Made by a program: the position numbers and the translations under genes. The notes beneath the pieces are model-generated. The model saw nothing but the letters and a program-made list of their open reading frames with translations, was not told the DNA's origin and did no database searches. Of a stretch of 21,923 nt of DNA, positions 1 through 8,680 are shown piece by piece (positions within the stretch are counted from its first letter, which is position 1; the number at the start of each line of letters is the position of its first letter). This DNA comes from a virus: IMG/VR virus record IMGVR_UViG_3300009508_000072, positions 1 through 21,923 of that record. The stretch is one strand, 5' to 3'.

Positions 1-1
1 A

Positions 2-1951
2 CGTTACAGCTTTGCTAATGATGCTCGTGCTATGAACCCCTTTGCTCGTAAAGATGAAATCCTTTATGGCTATGGTGGTGTGAAGAATGAAGTCTACGGT
101 GCTGGTAGTTCTATCCCTAAGACATTAGCTCAATCAGCCTCTGTTAACAGTGAGAGAGCTTATACTGCTGCTTCTATTAACAGCTTGATGAAGACTGCCA
201 TCTCTAACGGTATCCTTGAGAACCTTTCTGAGATTTCAGGTATGACCCTACGTCAGAAGTTAATGAAGGCTTCGTTTAAGAACAATGAAGTTGGTCGTAA
301 ACTTGAGCTTGAACGTAAGAAGATTCTATTCCGTATGCAGAAGAGAGGCTTCGGTGATGCAGCTTGGGAATCAGCTATGCGTAAAGCATCTGACTTCCTG
401 TATGACACTGGAGCTAAGAAGACATCTCAAGTTGTAGCTGATGTCCTCTCAACAAACCCTCTTACTGCTCTACGTGGTATAGTATTTGATATGAAGTTGG
501 GTATGTTCAACCCAGTTCAACTTTACATCCAAGCCTCACAGACTATTAACATCATGGCTATTGCAGGTATTGATGGTATCCGTGGCACATCAATAATGTT
601 GCCTATGAGAGCAGCCCTAATGAATGGCGACCAAGCTGTTATTAAAGCTATTGGGCAGAGTATCTCAGGTGTCTCAGGGTTAACTGCTGATGAGTTCCTA
701 GAGATGGTCACCATGTTTAAGAACAGTGGTCGTTCATCTGTGGGTAGTTCTGTTAATGAGCTATCTAATAGTGGCATGAATGGCACCTTCTTCTACGGGC
801 CAATATCTCGTACAGTTAGTACAGTACGTGAGAAGGGTAGGTTCTTCTTTAATGAAGGGGAGCTTATGCCACGTATGTCAGCCTATGCTACAGCCTACGT
901 TGAGTTCGGTAAGAAGTTTCCTAATGCTCTACGTAACACACCGTCAGCACAACGCTGGATAATGAACCGTCAAGATGTTCTTACCCAAGGTATGACATCC
1001 GCTTCTCGTACTCCTATAGATCAAGTACCCTTCACTCAGTTCTTGTCGTATACCTTCCGTATTAACGAAGCTATCTTTGCTGGTAGCCTAGGCGGTAAGG
1101 CTGTGCTTAATGCTGCTGAGAAGTTTAGACTAGCTGTAGTCCATACAGCATTGTTTGGTGCATCAGCTTGGACAGCTACTGGCTTTGCAATGGACTGGTA
1201 CAAGCATAACTATGGCACTGAGCTTGACGATCAGACTTGGAGAGCAATGCGTAAGGGTGCTATTGATACTGTCATCACTGAGCTTACAGGTGTTGAGTCA
1301 TCCCTTGCATCACGTCTAAGTAACAGTGACGGTATGTTCATGCTGATGAAAGACTTTGCTGAACAGAGTATCTTTACTGCCGTGTGGGGGCCATCAGGTC
1401 AAGTAGGAGTGGAGCTAACTACTACTGCTCTTGGTACACTTAACGACTTGGCTAAGGCTGTCGTAGGTAAGACTGACTTTAAACCTGTTAAGGAGGACTT
1501 GATCCAGTTTGCTCGTCTATTCTCTACAGGTAACCAAGCCTACAATGCTTACACTGCATTTAGGTTCAACGAAGTAATGACACGTAACAATGCCTTACTA
1601 GATAGCAATGTAAGTGAAGCTGAAGCTATCTTTGGTTTGTTTGGTGTACCTATTGAAAGACATGAAGATGCTTGGAAATTTACTACGTTCTCTAAATTCG
1701 ATAAAGTATTCGATAAGATGTCTGCTGCTAGTATTCAAAAAGCATTCAACACATATGCTACAGCTTTCCGTGAAGGTGACTACGACCAAGCTAAAGCTAT
1801 TGCTAAGGCTATTGCACTAAAGTACAGCAGTATGTCACCACTAGAACGTCAACGAGTAGATAGACTTGTCTACCAAAGTGGCACACCAATCATTGACTCG
1901 TTAGTCTTGCAAGCTCTACGCTACGACTCAGGTCTTATCTCTGTTAAATAA
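2..1951 (+). CDS. Large internal virion protein, C-terminal part (T7 gp16-like), 5' partial
   Basis: The reading frame is open from base 2 with no stop, so the gene begins before the window; the ATG at 32 is only the first internal Met. At least 649 residues are visible. It is rich in Ala, Ser and Thr, with long amphipathic helical stretches and no enzymatic motif that I recognise. It lies directly before a second large virion protein carrying a lysozyme domain, on the late strand. This is the usual place of the large internal core/ejection proteins of T7-like phages, which leave the capsid with the DNA and form a channel across the cell envelope. The family call rests on size, composition and position rather than on a motif. 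It ends 11 bases before the next start. Confidence 0.6.
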   Translation, partial: RYSFANDARAMNPFARKDEILYGYGGVKNEVYGAGSSIPKTLAQSASVNSERAYTAASINSLMKTAISNGILENLSEISGMTLRQKLMKASFKNNEVGRKLELERKKILFRMQKRGFGDAAWESAMRKASDFLYDTGAKKTSQVVADVLSTNPLTALRGIVFDMKLGMFNPVQLYIQASQTINIMAIAGIDGIRGTSIMLPMRAALMNGDQAVIKAIGQSISGVSGLTADEFLEMVTMFKNSGRSSVGSSVNELSNSGMNGTFFYGPISRTVSTVREKGRFFFNEGELMPRMSAYATAYVEFGKKFPNALRNTPSAQRWIMNRQDVLTQGMTSASRTPIDQVPFTQFLSYTFRINEAIFAGSLGGKAVLNAAEKFRLAVVHTALFGASAWTATGFAMDWYKHNYGTELDDQTWRAMRKGAIDTVITELTGVESSLASRLSNSDGMFMLMKDFAEQSIFTAVWGPSGQVGVELTTTALGTLNDLAKAVVGKTDFKPVKEDLIQFARLFSTGNQAYNAYTAFRFNEVMTRNNALLDSNVSEAEAIFGLFGVPIERHEDAWKFTTFSKFDKVFDKMSAASIQKAFNTYATAFREGDYDQAKAIAKAIALKYSSMSPLERQRVDRLVYQSGTPIIDSLVLQALRYDSGLISVK

Positions 1952-1962
1952 GGAATAATTTA

Positions 1963-4290
1963 ATGGCTATCTTTCAGGACTTACAGTCGCAAGTAACTCC
2001 GATGCAACCAATGTCTGCCCCTGAATTGGGGCCAAGCTATACTTCTGCTCTTAATTCTTTGTCAGGTTTATTCTTAAGTGCACCTAAACCAACAGGGTCT
2101 ATGACGGAGAAGGACAAGTATGCTGCATCCATTGATGAGCATCGTCAACGTATAGGGAATGAAAACTGGACACCAGCTACGAGTACCTTTAGTGAGCTTC
2201 AAGGCTTTGGTGTTAAGTACCCTGAGTTTAGTTCAATAGCTATCGGTGATGCTAAGACTGCACTAAATCCTGAGGTAGCCGCAGCAGAGACTGAGTACAA
2301 CTCACAGACAGACTTCCTTAAATCTCCTCAAGGAGTCTATGCTATTCAACTAGCTAATCAAGTTGCAGAGACAAACCCAGCAAAAGCTAGAAGTATTGTT
2401 TCTAACGCCCAAGCTGACTACCTTAAGAACAATGCAATGGCTGCTGATCTACAGCAACAGGCTTCAATGACAGGTGATAAGACTACTCTTGCTAACAAAG
2501 CCTGGGATGTAAGTAAGTCTCAAGCTAAGACTGAGGCTGATGTGCTTGGTCGTGCTGTCACTGAGTTAATGTACAGCTTTACCACTAATCCAACTCAGTC
2601 CATCAACATTGGTGAGATTGCAGGTGGAGCACTCATTGGCTTCTTACCTAATCTAAGGGGTAATGAAGTTATTAATCGGGAAAACCTACCAAGTATGCTT
2701 AGCTTAGCTAGAGCTTCTTTAGAAGATAGGTTTACTAACTTAACTTCTGACATCAGTACACTAGGTAAGGCTGATCTAGGCACAGCCCCTGAGGATTGGA
2801 GCAAAGAAGTATTTAAACTATTTGATACTCAAGCTGCATGGGCGACAAAGAACCTAGACCCAACTGAAATGAAGAAACGTCTAGAGAATAATGCTATGCT
2901 TGGTATTGAGGCAGCAGGTGTTCCTCTGTCGTTAATGACTGTTGTCAATGCAGCGGCAGGTAATGACCCATCAGCTTCAGCAGCTTTCATGTCTGCATTT
3001 ACTGGGGCTAAGGCTCAGCTTGTAGATTACTTAGAAGCTGGTGAGTATGCTAAGGCTAAGACACTCCTTAATGAGTCGTCTAATAAAGACTTGACAGATG
3101 CTCGTGCTGCATTCATTGAGCTTGCCCTTATCATGGGTGGCAAGTCAGACGTAGCTGTACCTTACCAAGAAGTTATACGTGAACAACGTGACATAAAGCT
3201 TGTTGATAGTACTGCTCAGGCTGTCCTAGCCCACAAGGTTCTTCAAGAACGATCAGGTGAGCCTCAGGCTTGGAGTGCAGATCAGTGGAGACAGTCATTC
3301 GAAGAAGTCAATGCTCAGTTTAACCGTGGGTTACAGCTTAACACTGCTTACCGTGATGACTTCATTAAGTTCTTTTCATCTGACGTAGCACTAACAGGTA
3401 GTGCAGTACGTGACAGTGTAGCTGCATTGAATGAGCAGTACCCTAATGTAGGGTTTACTCTTACCTACAACAAAGCTGGTGGTGTAAGCATAGGTCTAGC
3501 TAAGTCAATCAAAGAAGCATTCCCTAATGTTAGAGAAGGTGACCTTAAAGTCCTAGAGGCTGACATAAATAACTCCGTTCAGTCAACTAATAGAAAGGCT
3601 GCACCTAAACTTGAAGCTTTAAACTATAAGCTATCAGTTCTTAACGGCTTAGGTGACGTAGGTTCATCTGCTGTTGACATCATTGGTGCTGAGCTAGGCT
3701 TAGACCTAACAGGTAGTGCAGTTCCAGTACCTACCACCCTACCTCTTGGCACTATTGTACCTAGTGAGGGGGCTATGATTGCAGGGGATACCCGTCAGGC
3801 ACTAGACGCTACGGCTACTCAGTCACAGCCAGTGCGGTCAGCCTTTGACTTAGTTCGTAACTTAGAGGGATACCGTGAGAACTCTTACTACGATGTCAAC
3901 GCTTACCGTACAGGCTACGGCAGTGACACTGTAACTAAAGAAGATGGCACTGTAGTTAAAGTATCTAAGGGTACTACAGTTACCCGTGCTGAAGCTGAAC
4001 GTGATTTAGCTCGTAGGCTTGCTGACTTCAACGCTGCTGCTGAACGTAAGGTAAGTACAGCTATCTGGTCTAACCTAGATGAGCCTACTCGTGCGGCCCT
4101 TACATCTATTGCTTACAACTACGGCAGTATACCTGATCGTCTGATGGAGGCTATTCAATCAACAGACAATGAGCTTATAGCTGCCGCTGTTGAGACACTA
4201 GCAGGTGATAACAGTGGTGTTAACCGTGATCGTCGTATGCAAGAAGCTGAAGTAATCCGTAGCGGTCAAGTAAAAGCTTACGTGGAGTAA
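1963..4290 (+). CDS. Virion protein with C-terminal GH24 (T4-type) lysozyme domain
   Basis: This 775-aa protein has a long helical, Ala-rich body (about 1-600) with no motif I recognise, then a low-complexity linker (about 590-620) and a lysozyme domain from about residue 625. The domain shows the T4-lysozyme catalytic spacing E-x8-D-x5-T at E635, D644 and T650, in the context LEGYR, YYD and RTGYG. Further on, AYNYG (about 711-715) matches the conserved helix of the family. Such virion-bound lysozymes cut peptidoglycan locally during DNA entry. It follows the gp16-like gene after 11 bases, with an AAGGA Shine-Dalgarno about 9 bases before the ATG. The lysozyme domain is secure; the identity of the N-terminal body as an internal or tail protein is inferred from its neighbours. 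Confidence 0.8.
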   Translation: MAIFQDLQSQVTPMQPMSAPELGPSYTSALNSLSGLFLSAPKPTGSMTEKDKYAASIDEHRQRIGNENWTPATSTFSELQGFGVKYPEFSSIAIGDAKTALNPEVAAAETEYNSQTDFLKSPQGVYAIQLANQVAETNPAKARSIVSNAQADYLKNNAMAADLQQQASMTGDKTTLANKAWDVSKSQAKTEADVLGRAVTELMYSFTTNPTQSINIGEIAGGALIGFLPNLRGNEVINRENLPSMLSLARASLEDRFTNLTSDISTLGKADLGTAPEDWSKEVFKLFDTQAAWATKNLDPTEMKKRLENNAMLGIEAAGVPLSLMTVVNAAAGNDPSASAAFMSAFTGAKAQLVDYLEAGEYAKAKTLLNESSNKDLTDARAAFIELALIMGGKSDVAVPYQEVIREQRDIKLVDSTAQAVLAHKVLQERSGEPQAWSADQWRQSFEEVNAQFNRGLQLNTAYRDDFIKFFSSDVALTGSAVRDSVAALNEQYPNVGFTLTYNKAGGVSIGLAKSIKEAFPNVREGDLKVLEADINNSVQSTNRKAAPKLEALNYKLSVLNGLGDVGSSAVDIIGAELGLDLTGSAVPVPTTLPLGTIVPSEGAMIAGDTRQALDATATQSQPVRSAFDLVRNLEGYRENSYYDVNAYRTGYGSDTVTKEDGTVVKVSKGTTVTRAEAERDLARRLADFNAAAERKVSTAIWSNLDEPTRAALTSIAYNYGSIPDRLMEAIQSTDNELIAAAVETLAGDNSGVNRDRRMQEAEVIRSGQVKAYVE

Positions 4291-4294
4291 TCAC

Positions 4295-4417
4295 ATGGCT
4301 AAGAAAACTAAGAATAAGAAGGTAGCACCTAAGGGTTCACACTATATGCCTGACGGTTCTTTGATGAAGGACTCAGCTATGAAATACAACAGCAACAAGA
4401 AACAAACAAAGAAATAA
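4295..4417 (+). CDS. 40-aa lysine-rich basic protein
   Basis: A short gene four bases after the lysozyme-bearing virion gene. GGAG sits 7 bases before the ATG, inside the end of the upstream gene. The product begins MAKKTKNKK and ends KKQTKK, with about one third Lys and a central segment HYMPDGSLMKDSAM. It is the last gene of the rightward unit, and its stop codon lies at the foot of a strong hairpin. I do not recognise a family. Its charge suggests binding to nucleic acid or a virion partner, but that is a guess. Good ribosome binding site and position make it a likely real gene. Confidence 0.6.
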   Translation: MAKKTKNKKVAPKGSHYMPDGSLMKDSAMKYNSNKKQTKK

Positions 4418-4444
4418 GGGGAACATTTCTTATGCTCCCCCTTA
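4415..4444. terminator. Hairpin terminator between convergent units
   Basis: The arms TAAGGGGAACAT (4415-4426) and 4432-4444 pair around a 5-base loop (TTCTT), with one bulged C and one A/C mismatch. The left arm starts in the stop codon of the 40-aa gene, and the right arm ends 5 bases before the stop of the DUF3310 gene on the other strand. Neither side has a clean U-run, so it may act as a weak two-way terminator or an RNA end-protecting stem. Confidence 0.55.
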
Positions 4445-4449
4445 CTTAG

Positions 4450-4788
4450 TTAGTCTTGTTCTTCTTCTATACTAGCAATCAACATCTCGGCGTAGTGGAT
4501 TACTTTACGTAAGTCTTCTACGCCGTTTTTCTGTTTGTACCTACAGGTATACTTGATGATGTTACCCTCACAGAATGCTAAGTTGTTAGCTAGGATAAAC
4601 TCAATAGGTTGGATGTTCATGTCCTTGTAGTGACTGCCACCTACCTGCTGAGTCAATGGGTCATCCTCATCATCGCCCATGTAGTGGTCAAGACATTCAT
4701 GGCACTCACCGTAGTCGTCTAGCCAGTGACCACACTCATTGCAGGTATCCTTAAAAGGATTGAACGGTTCAGTTCCCCATTTAGCCAT
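4450..4788 (-). CDS. DUF3310 protein with N-terminal zinc-ribbon-like segment
   Basis: This 112-aa protein has two parts. Residues about 16-33 hold CNECGHW and CHEC, a four-Cys pattern like a small zinc ribbon. From about residue 50, SHYKDMNIQPIEFI, FCEGNIIKYTCRYK and DLRKVIHYAEMLI match DUF3310, a small phage family also found near T7 early and nucleotide-metabolism genes. Its function is unsettled; some databases label it a nucleotide-kinase-like protein on thin grounds. It is the last gene of the leftward unit, 3 bases after PhoH, with AAGGA inside the PhoH stop region as ribosome binding site. The DUF3310 assignment is from recognised sequence; zinc binding is inferred. Confidence 0.8.
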   Translation of the reverse strand: MAKWGTEPFNPFKDTCNECGHWLDDYGECHECLDHYMGDDEDDPLTQQVGGSHYKDMNIQPIEFILANNLAFCEGNIIKYTCRYKQKNGVEDLRKVIHYAEMLIASIEEEQD

Positions 4789-4791
4789 GTC

Positions 4792-5499
4792 CTATAGTCC
4801 TTCTTCTAGGAATGCAATCACCCAAGCCTTACATATATCAGAACGTACAATGTCGTCAACTGTAAACTCAACGACAGGTATGCCCATGTTATACTTCTTA
4901 GCTAGGTGCATGATCTTACTTAAGCCTGACTGTTCTTTAATGTCAGACTGTCGTAGGTCACCATTGATAATGATCTTACAGTTATCACCGATACGAGTGA
5001 GTAGCATCTTAACCTCATGGATAGTAAGGTTCTGTGCCTCGTCTACAATTACAAAGGCATTACTGAAGCTACGGCCACGCATAGTAGACAGTGGTGCCAT
5101 CTCAATGTTCTTATTCTTGACACCAGTCTCAACGACACCCTTACCAAGTTGGTGTTCCAAGACTTCAAATACTGGTAGAACCCAAGGGGCATACTTTTCC
5201 TCCAATGTTCCTGGCAGGTAGCCTAAGTCCTTACCTACCGATACGTTAGGTCTAGTTATGATGATCTTCTCAATCCTCTTTAAGGCATAAGCATTAGCTG
5301 CTGCTGTAGCTGCAATGTAAGTCTTGCCTGTACCTGATGGGCCTAAGACTATGACCTGCTGACTACTCTTCAACGCTTCAATGTAAGCCCCTTGTCTGTC
5401 GTTCATAGGCACAAGAGTGATGAGCTTGCTTGTGCTTTCAACTTCAGCACCCTTGTACTTAGTGGCACGTTTAGTACGCTTAATTGGTTCTTGTAGCAC
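4792..5499 (-). CDS. phoH: PhoH-like ATPase
   Basis: PhoH-like P-loop NTPase, common in marine phages and often discussed in connection with phosphate stress, though its phage role is unproven. Walker A reads GPSGTGKT at about residues 53-60 and Walker B VIVDEAQN at about 150-157; the segment IINGDLRQ (sensor region) and ITRP are also typical. Start choice: the longest frame opens with a GTG at 5544 and overlaps the previous gene by 65 bases, with poor spacing. The GTG at 5499 has GGAG exactly 7 bases upstream and overlaps the previous gene by only 20 bases, so I prefer it (235 aa). The N-terminus is very basic (KRTKRATKYK). It lies between a small putative nuclease and DUF3310. Confidence 0.88.
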   Translation of the reverse strand: MLQEPIKRTKRATKYKGAEVESTSKLITLVPMNDRQGAYIEALKSSQQVIVLGPSGTGKTYIAATAAANAYALKRIEKIIITRPNVSVGKDLGYLPGTLEEKYAPWVLPVFEVLEHQLGKGVVETGVKNKNIEMAPLSTMRGRSFSNAFVIVDEAQNLTIHEVKMLLTRIGDNCKIIINGDLRQSDIKEQSGLSKIMHLAKKYNMGIPVVEFTVDDIVRSDICKAWVIAFLEEGL

Positions 5500-5926
5500 T
5501 GATAAGCTCCGCTTCTTTGTAAGGGATGTGAAAGAACTCTTCACCCTTCATGATGTTACGACCACGAGCAGTGGCTAGAGATTCAGGTGTAAGCTGTAAT
5601 CCTTTAATGTACCAGCACTGTGACATATCATTACTGAATACGTAGAAGTTTACCTTACCGTCATACTTCTTAAGCAGTCGTGACTTACGTTCAGGTATAC
5701 GTATCTCAGTCCAATCCTCAGGCCAATCACCTGTCCATGCACGTTTAACTTCAGCCTCATTATGGTATGTGATACCATCTTTAATTGAGACTACATCTGC
5801 GTAGAAGTTCTCCTTTACTTCTTGCACTTCATGCCCTGCCTTTTTAAGGATAGCTACTAATGCTTCCTTAGCTGGGTTGTCATGCTTGTCGTACAATGTT
5901 CTACTGAAGGGTTTACGTACAGCCAT
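5480..5926 (-). CDS. Conserved phage protein, possible PD-(D/E)XK-type nuclease
   Basis: A 148-aa basic protein. I do not recognise a named family with certainty. It shows a pattern suggestive of the PD-(D/E)XK nuclease core: YADVV (Asp at about 44), then about 14 residues later NEAEVKRAW (E-x-K at about 59-61), followed by a strand-helix-strand pattern with KKYDGKVNFYVFSND. This resembles Holliday-junction-resolvase or restriction-like folds, but the motif is short and could be chance. The ribosome binding site AAGGA is about 6 bases before the ATG. It stands about 50 bases downstream of the RNR stop and overlaps the PhoH start, in a cluster of nucleotide and DNA metabolism genes. Confidence 0.6.
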   Translation of the reverse strand: MAVRKPFSRTLYDKHDNPAKEALVAILKKAGHEVQEVKENFYADVVSIKDGITYHNEAEVKRAWTGDWPEDWTEIRIPERKSRLLKKYDGKVNFYVFSNDMSQCWYIKGLQLTPESLATARGRNIMKGEEFFHIPYKEAELISATRTN

Positions 5927-5980
5927 TAACTTTCCTTTACAATAAATGAGCAGTTTAATGTCAGTGCTCAGGACATAGTA

Positions 5981-7912
5981 CTAAGTTAAGTCAACCATCT
6001 CACAAGAGTTACCACTACAGGCAAAGGTGCTAGTCCCTTTAGAGGTATCCTCAGTTTCAAACTCAGATAGCTTAGCCCAGTCAATACGGTCAGGCATTAC
6101 AGATAGTAGTGTCTCGTAGTCATGCTTACTGCAATCTTGGTAAGGTGCTTGCTGATAAGTGTGGTCATCGTGTGGTAAAAATGACACACCTGATACCTCA
6201 TCAAAGTTCTTGAACACCCAAGCTCCAACTTCTAACCACTCATGTTCACGTACTGTGATAGTAACAGATGGCTTATGCTCACACCAATGACGTTGGTATG
6301 TAAGCCACAACTCTAGCTGTTCGATAGCTGTCATGTCGTTACGTGTTACCGAACCTTCAGGTGACTTCTGAGGGAAGCTAAAGACTGTAGTGCTATCAGG
6401 CTTTCTTACATCTGGTTCAGAAGGGATACCCTGTGAGATCATAAACTGTGTCAGAGGGTCTTTGTTATCACAACGAACAGTACGAATATAATAGGCTGAA
6501 TGCCTAGCGTGAATCCCAGAAGCGGAGTCAACCAGTTGTGAGACTGTACCCGAAGGTTTAACGCAGGTGATAGCAGTAGAAACAGGGATACCAAGCCGCT
6601 CAGCCCACTCAGCATTAGTAGCAACAGCGACATTACGTAACCTTTCTAGTGTAGCTTCTAGCCCTGCATTAGCATGGGTCAGTAGCTTGTTGTCCATGAT
6701 ACCTGTCAAGCTCACACCTAGCAGACGTTCTTCCTCTGTATTCTTCTGCCAGATCTTACGTAGGTAGGGGAAGTTAGTTAAGGTAGACTGTATAGTGCCA
6801 AGGATAGTAGCTAGTCTAACCTTTCTTTCAAGGTCATCAATGGTATCAGTAGCACGTACTACAATTTCACTGAGGTTGCAAAATTCGTATGGACGTAAAA
6901 TTATCTCGCTGCACGGGTTGCACCCGAACTCAAACTCTGTGTTACGCCTACCATTCTTAGCTGCTTGCTTCTTAGCTGCTACACGGGAGAAGATACCACG
7001 TTCACCTGACTTAGACTTAACCAAAGAAGTCCACTCAGTTAGGAATGTTTCCATGTCAGGCTTCTCAGTGTAAGCAACTGAGTTGTTAGCTAAGGCACGT
7101 TGGCCTTGTCTCTTGATATTTTGTGCTGGATCATCCCACCATTCCCCTGACTTAGCATTACGCATACGGTCATCAGATAAGTTAGACAGAGAGATCATAG
7201 CACTGCGGCGTACACCACCGACAACTACTACCTCACCTATCTTACACATGATGTCATGTACTTCAATGCTTGAGAGCCTACGTCCTTCAGCATCTTTAAA
7301 CTTATCAGTTACAAAGTTGAACAGATCAACCAATGGTGCTGGGCCTGATGCACGGCCACCAAAGACTTTAAGTTTAGCACCTGCAGGGCGTACCTTAGAC
7401 ACATCCCATGTAGGAATCTCACCTGAGTAGAGCATAGCAATCAGCTTACGTAGTCCTTTAGCCCAGCCTTCTTTGCTGTCGTGTACTACGATAATGTCTT
7501 CACTTTTGAATAGGGTAGGTACTTCAGGTAGCTTGCTGACGTACTGACTTTCAACGGAGAAGCCTACACCTGTGCCACATAGCAAGATATACATAGCCTC
7601 ATCGAAGGACTTCATGTCGTCTACTGGTAGGTAGCTACAGTTGTAGCCAGCAGTGTTGTCACGATCCAAGGCTGGGCCAGCAGTCATTACACTACGCATA
7701 GATGGCATAACCTCTAGGTTAAGTATAGCTTCACGTAGTTCAAGAGCTATACCTACAGTGTCAATGTCTAGGTTACGTCTAACAACATTGTCCATGAAAC
7801 GATCTACTGTTTCACCCCAGTTCTCACGGCGTTTATCCTCCTCAATCCAACGAGCATACCTTGAGGTAGCAATGAAAGATTGATAGTCAGTGGGTAGGTA
7901 GTTGTTAATCAT
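5981..7912 (-). CDS. Class II (adenosylcobalamin-dependent) ribonucleotide reductase
   Basis: Converts ribonucleotides to deoxyribonucleotides with a B12-derived radical; it matches the single-chain RTPR type (Lactobacillus leichmannii enzyme). In this 643-aa form the catalytic segment GCNPCSEI places the radical Cys at about 334 and its Glu at 336. The substrate-reducing Cys pair is at about 92 (GYNCSY) and 345 (FCNL), and the C-terminal C-x4-C (ACSGNSCE, about 632/637) is the redox relay. It is shorter than the usual ~740 aa. Start: the ATG at 7912 forms an 8-nt overlap (ATGATTAA) with the DUF1127 stop and has GGAG 10 bases upstream. The ATG at 7933 lacks a good site. Host B12 would be needed. 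Confidence 0.95.
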   Translation of the reverse strand: MINNYLPTDYQSFIATSRYARWIEEDKRRENWGETVDRFMDNVVRRNLDIDTVGIALELREAILNLEVMPSMRSVMTAGPALDRDNTAGYNCSYLPVDDMKSFDEAMYILLCGTGVGFSVESQYVSKLPEVPTLFKSEDIIVVHDSKEGWAKGLRKLIAMLYSGEIPTWDVSKVRPAGAKLKVFGGRASGPAPLVDLFNFVTDKFKDAEGRRLSSIEVHDIMCKIGEVVVVGGVRRSAMISLSNLSDDRMRNAKSGEWWDDPAQNIKRQGQRALANNSVAYTEKPDMETFLTEWTSLVKSKSGERGIFSRVAAKKQAAKNGRRNTEFEFGCNPCSEIILRPYEFCNLSEIVVRATDTIDDLERKVRLATILGTIQSTLTNFPYLRKIWQKNTEEERLLGVSLTGIMDNKLLTHANAGLEATLERLRNVAVATNAEWAERLGIPVSTAITCVKPSGTVSQLVDSASGIHARHSAYYIRTVRCDNKDPLTQFMISQGIPSEPDVRKPDSTTVFSFPQKSPEGSVTRNDMTAIEQLELWLTYQRHWCEHKPSVTITVREHEWLEVGAWVFKNFDEVSGVSFLPHDDHTYQQAPYQDCSKHDYETLLSVMPDRIDWAKLSEFETEDTSKGTSTFACSGNSCEMVDLT

Positions 7913-8117
7913 TTGAGTGTTTCTCCAAGTCATCTTTACGGAAGATCAAGTCTGTAATTTCGTTTCGGTTAATGCCAATATCTTTTAGCTCACGGTCAGA
8001 TAAGGAGTAAAGATATTTAATAGTAGCCCTATGCTTATGCCAAGTAGATACATAACGCAAGAACCTAACGACACAATTCTCAAAGATTATCTTACTAAGT
8101 TTATCAACGGTTATCAC
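7905..8117 (-). CDS. DUF1127 small protein
   Basis: This 70-aa basic protein has the segment RATIKYLYSLSDRELKDIGINRNEI at about residues 29-53. That is the DUF1127 signature (L..L.D..L.DIG..R.EI), a family abundant in Alphaproteobacteria. In Rhodobacter sphaeroides the DUF1127 protein CcaF1 binds RNA and affects RNA processing and turnover, so a role in steering host RNA or physiology is possible here. The start is a GTG with a near-perfect AGGAGG 5 bases upstream, placed inside the end of mazG (14-nt overlap). Its stop overlaps the RNR start by 8 bases. It sits within the nucleotide-synthesis cluster and is probably translated strongly. Confidence 0.8.
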   Translation of the reverse strand: MITVDKLSKIIFENCVVRFLRYVSTWHKHRATIKYLYSLSDRELKDIGINRNEITDLIFRKDDLEKHSND

Positions 8118-8454
8118 CTGATCCTCCTAACATCCCTCTTGCCTTACGGCTTTGCAATTTAATTAAATTCATCTCAGCTATCTCAGATAGATCGTAGCCT
8201 AAGTCATTAGCTAGTGCAGCTACGTACCACATGACATCACCAAGTTCCTTAGCTAACTCAATGTCGTCTAGTGTCCCATCACGTAGCCACTTCTTAATCT
8301 TCTCAGCTACTTCACCTGCCTCACCACATAAACCTAGTGCAGTATAGAGTATCTTATCTTTATAGATAGCAGTAGTCATTACCTTCTCTTGATACTCATC
8401 CAAGGATAGTGGTTCCTTATCTTGGAATCGTTCTATGTCCTCACCTGTAATCAT
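8104..8454 (-). CDS. mazG: MazG-like nucleotide pyrophosphohydrolase
   Basis: This 116-aa all-alpha protein has the MazG metal-binding pattern: CGEAGEVAEKIKK (E45, E48) followed by LAKELGDVMWYVAAL (E70, D73). MazG enzymes hydrolyse nucleoside triphosphates to monophosphates and pyrophosphate. In marine phages they are thought to clean aberrant nucleotides, with an effect on ppGpp also proposed but disputed. It overlaps the 61-aa gene upstream by 4 bases (ATGA) and has AGGA 7 bases before the ATG. It stands in the same leftward unit as the class II RNR, so a nucleotide-pool role fits. Confidence 0.9.
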   Translation of the reverse strand: MITGEDIERFQDKEPLSLDEYQEKVMTTAIYKDKILYTALGLCGEAGEVAEKIKKWLRDGTLDDIELAKELGDVMWYVAALANDLGYDLSEIAEMNLIKLQSRKARGMLGGSGDNR

Positions 8455-8636
8455 TCTTCAATCCTCTTCCATTCTTCTAGCTCAGCATCTAAATTAAAGT
8501 AGTCCTTAGTATCAATGAGTCCCTCAAGTACTAACATCTTAATGACAAACTCTTCTGATATATCATTCTGTTCAAGGAGTAGCATCAGTCCATAGTTCTC
8601 GAACAGTGCTGTAATCTTACTCTCCAAGTCAAACAT
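8451..8636 (-). CDS. Hypothetical 61-aa acidic protein
   Basis: Small acidic, predicted helical protein (MFDLESKITALFENYGL..., ending AELEEWKRIEE). I do not recognise the family. It is the first gene behind the promoter at 8681-8710, with AGGAG about 9 bases before the ATG, and it overlaps mazG by 4 bases. Its leader position, good ribosome binding site and coupling to mazG make it a real gene. The Leu/Glu pattern would fit a small adaptor or inhibitor, but nothing in the sequence fixes a function. Confidence 0.65.
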   Translation of the reverse strand: MFDLESKITALFENYGLMLLLEQNDISEEFVIKMLVLEGLIDTKDYFNLDAELEEWKRIEE

Positions 8637-8680
8637 TTAACCTTACTCCTACTCTAGTACAAGGGTTAGTTTGGTTGCGA

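Noticed and set aside
4832-4859. Minus-strand TTGACG-N16-TATATG ahead of the DUF3310 gene
   Set aside because: Lies inside phoH, with several mismatches, and the downstream gene is only 3 bases from phoH and needs no own promoter.
5927-5980. GAGCA/TGCTC hairpin after the RNR gene
   Set aside because: Only five base pairs with a 12-base loop and a poor U-tract; not convincing as a terminator.
6567-7430. Plus-strand open frames of 66 to 115 codons across the RNR gene
   Set aside because: They run antisense through a gene with clear catalytic motifs, resemble no protein, and lack ribosome binding sites.
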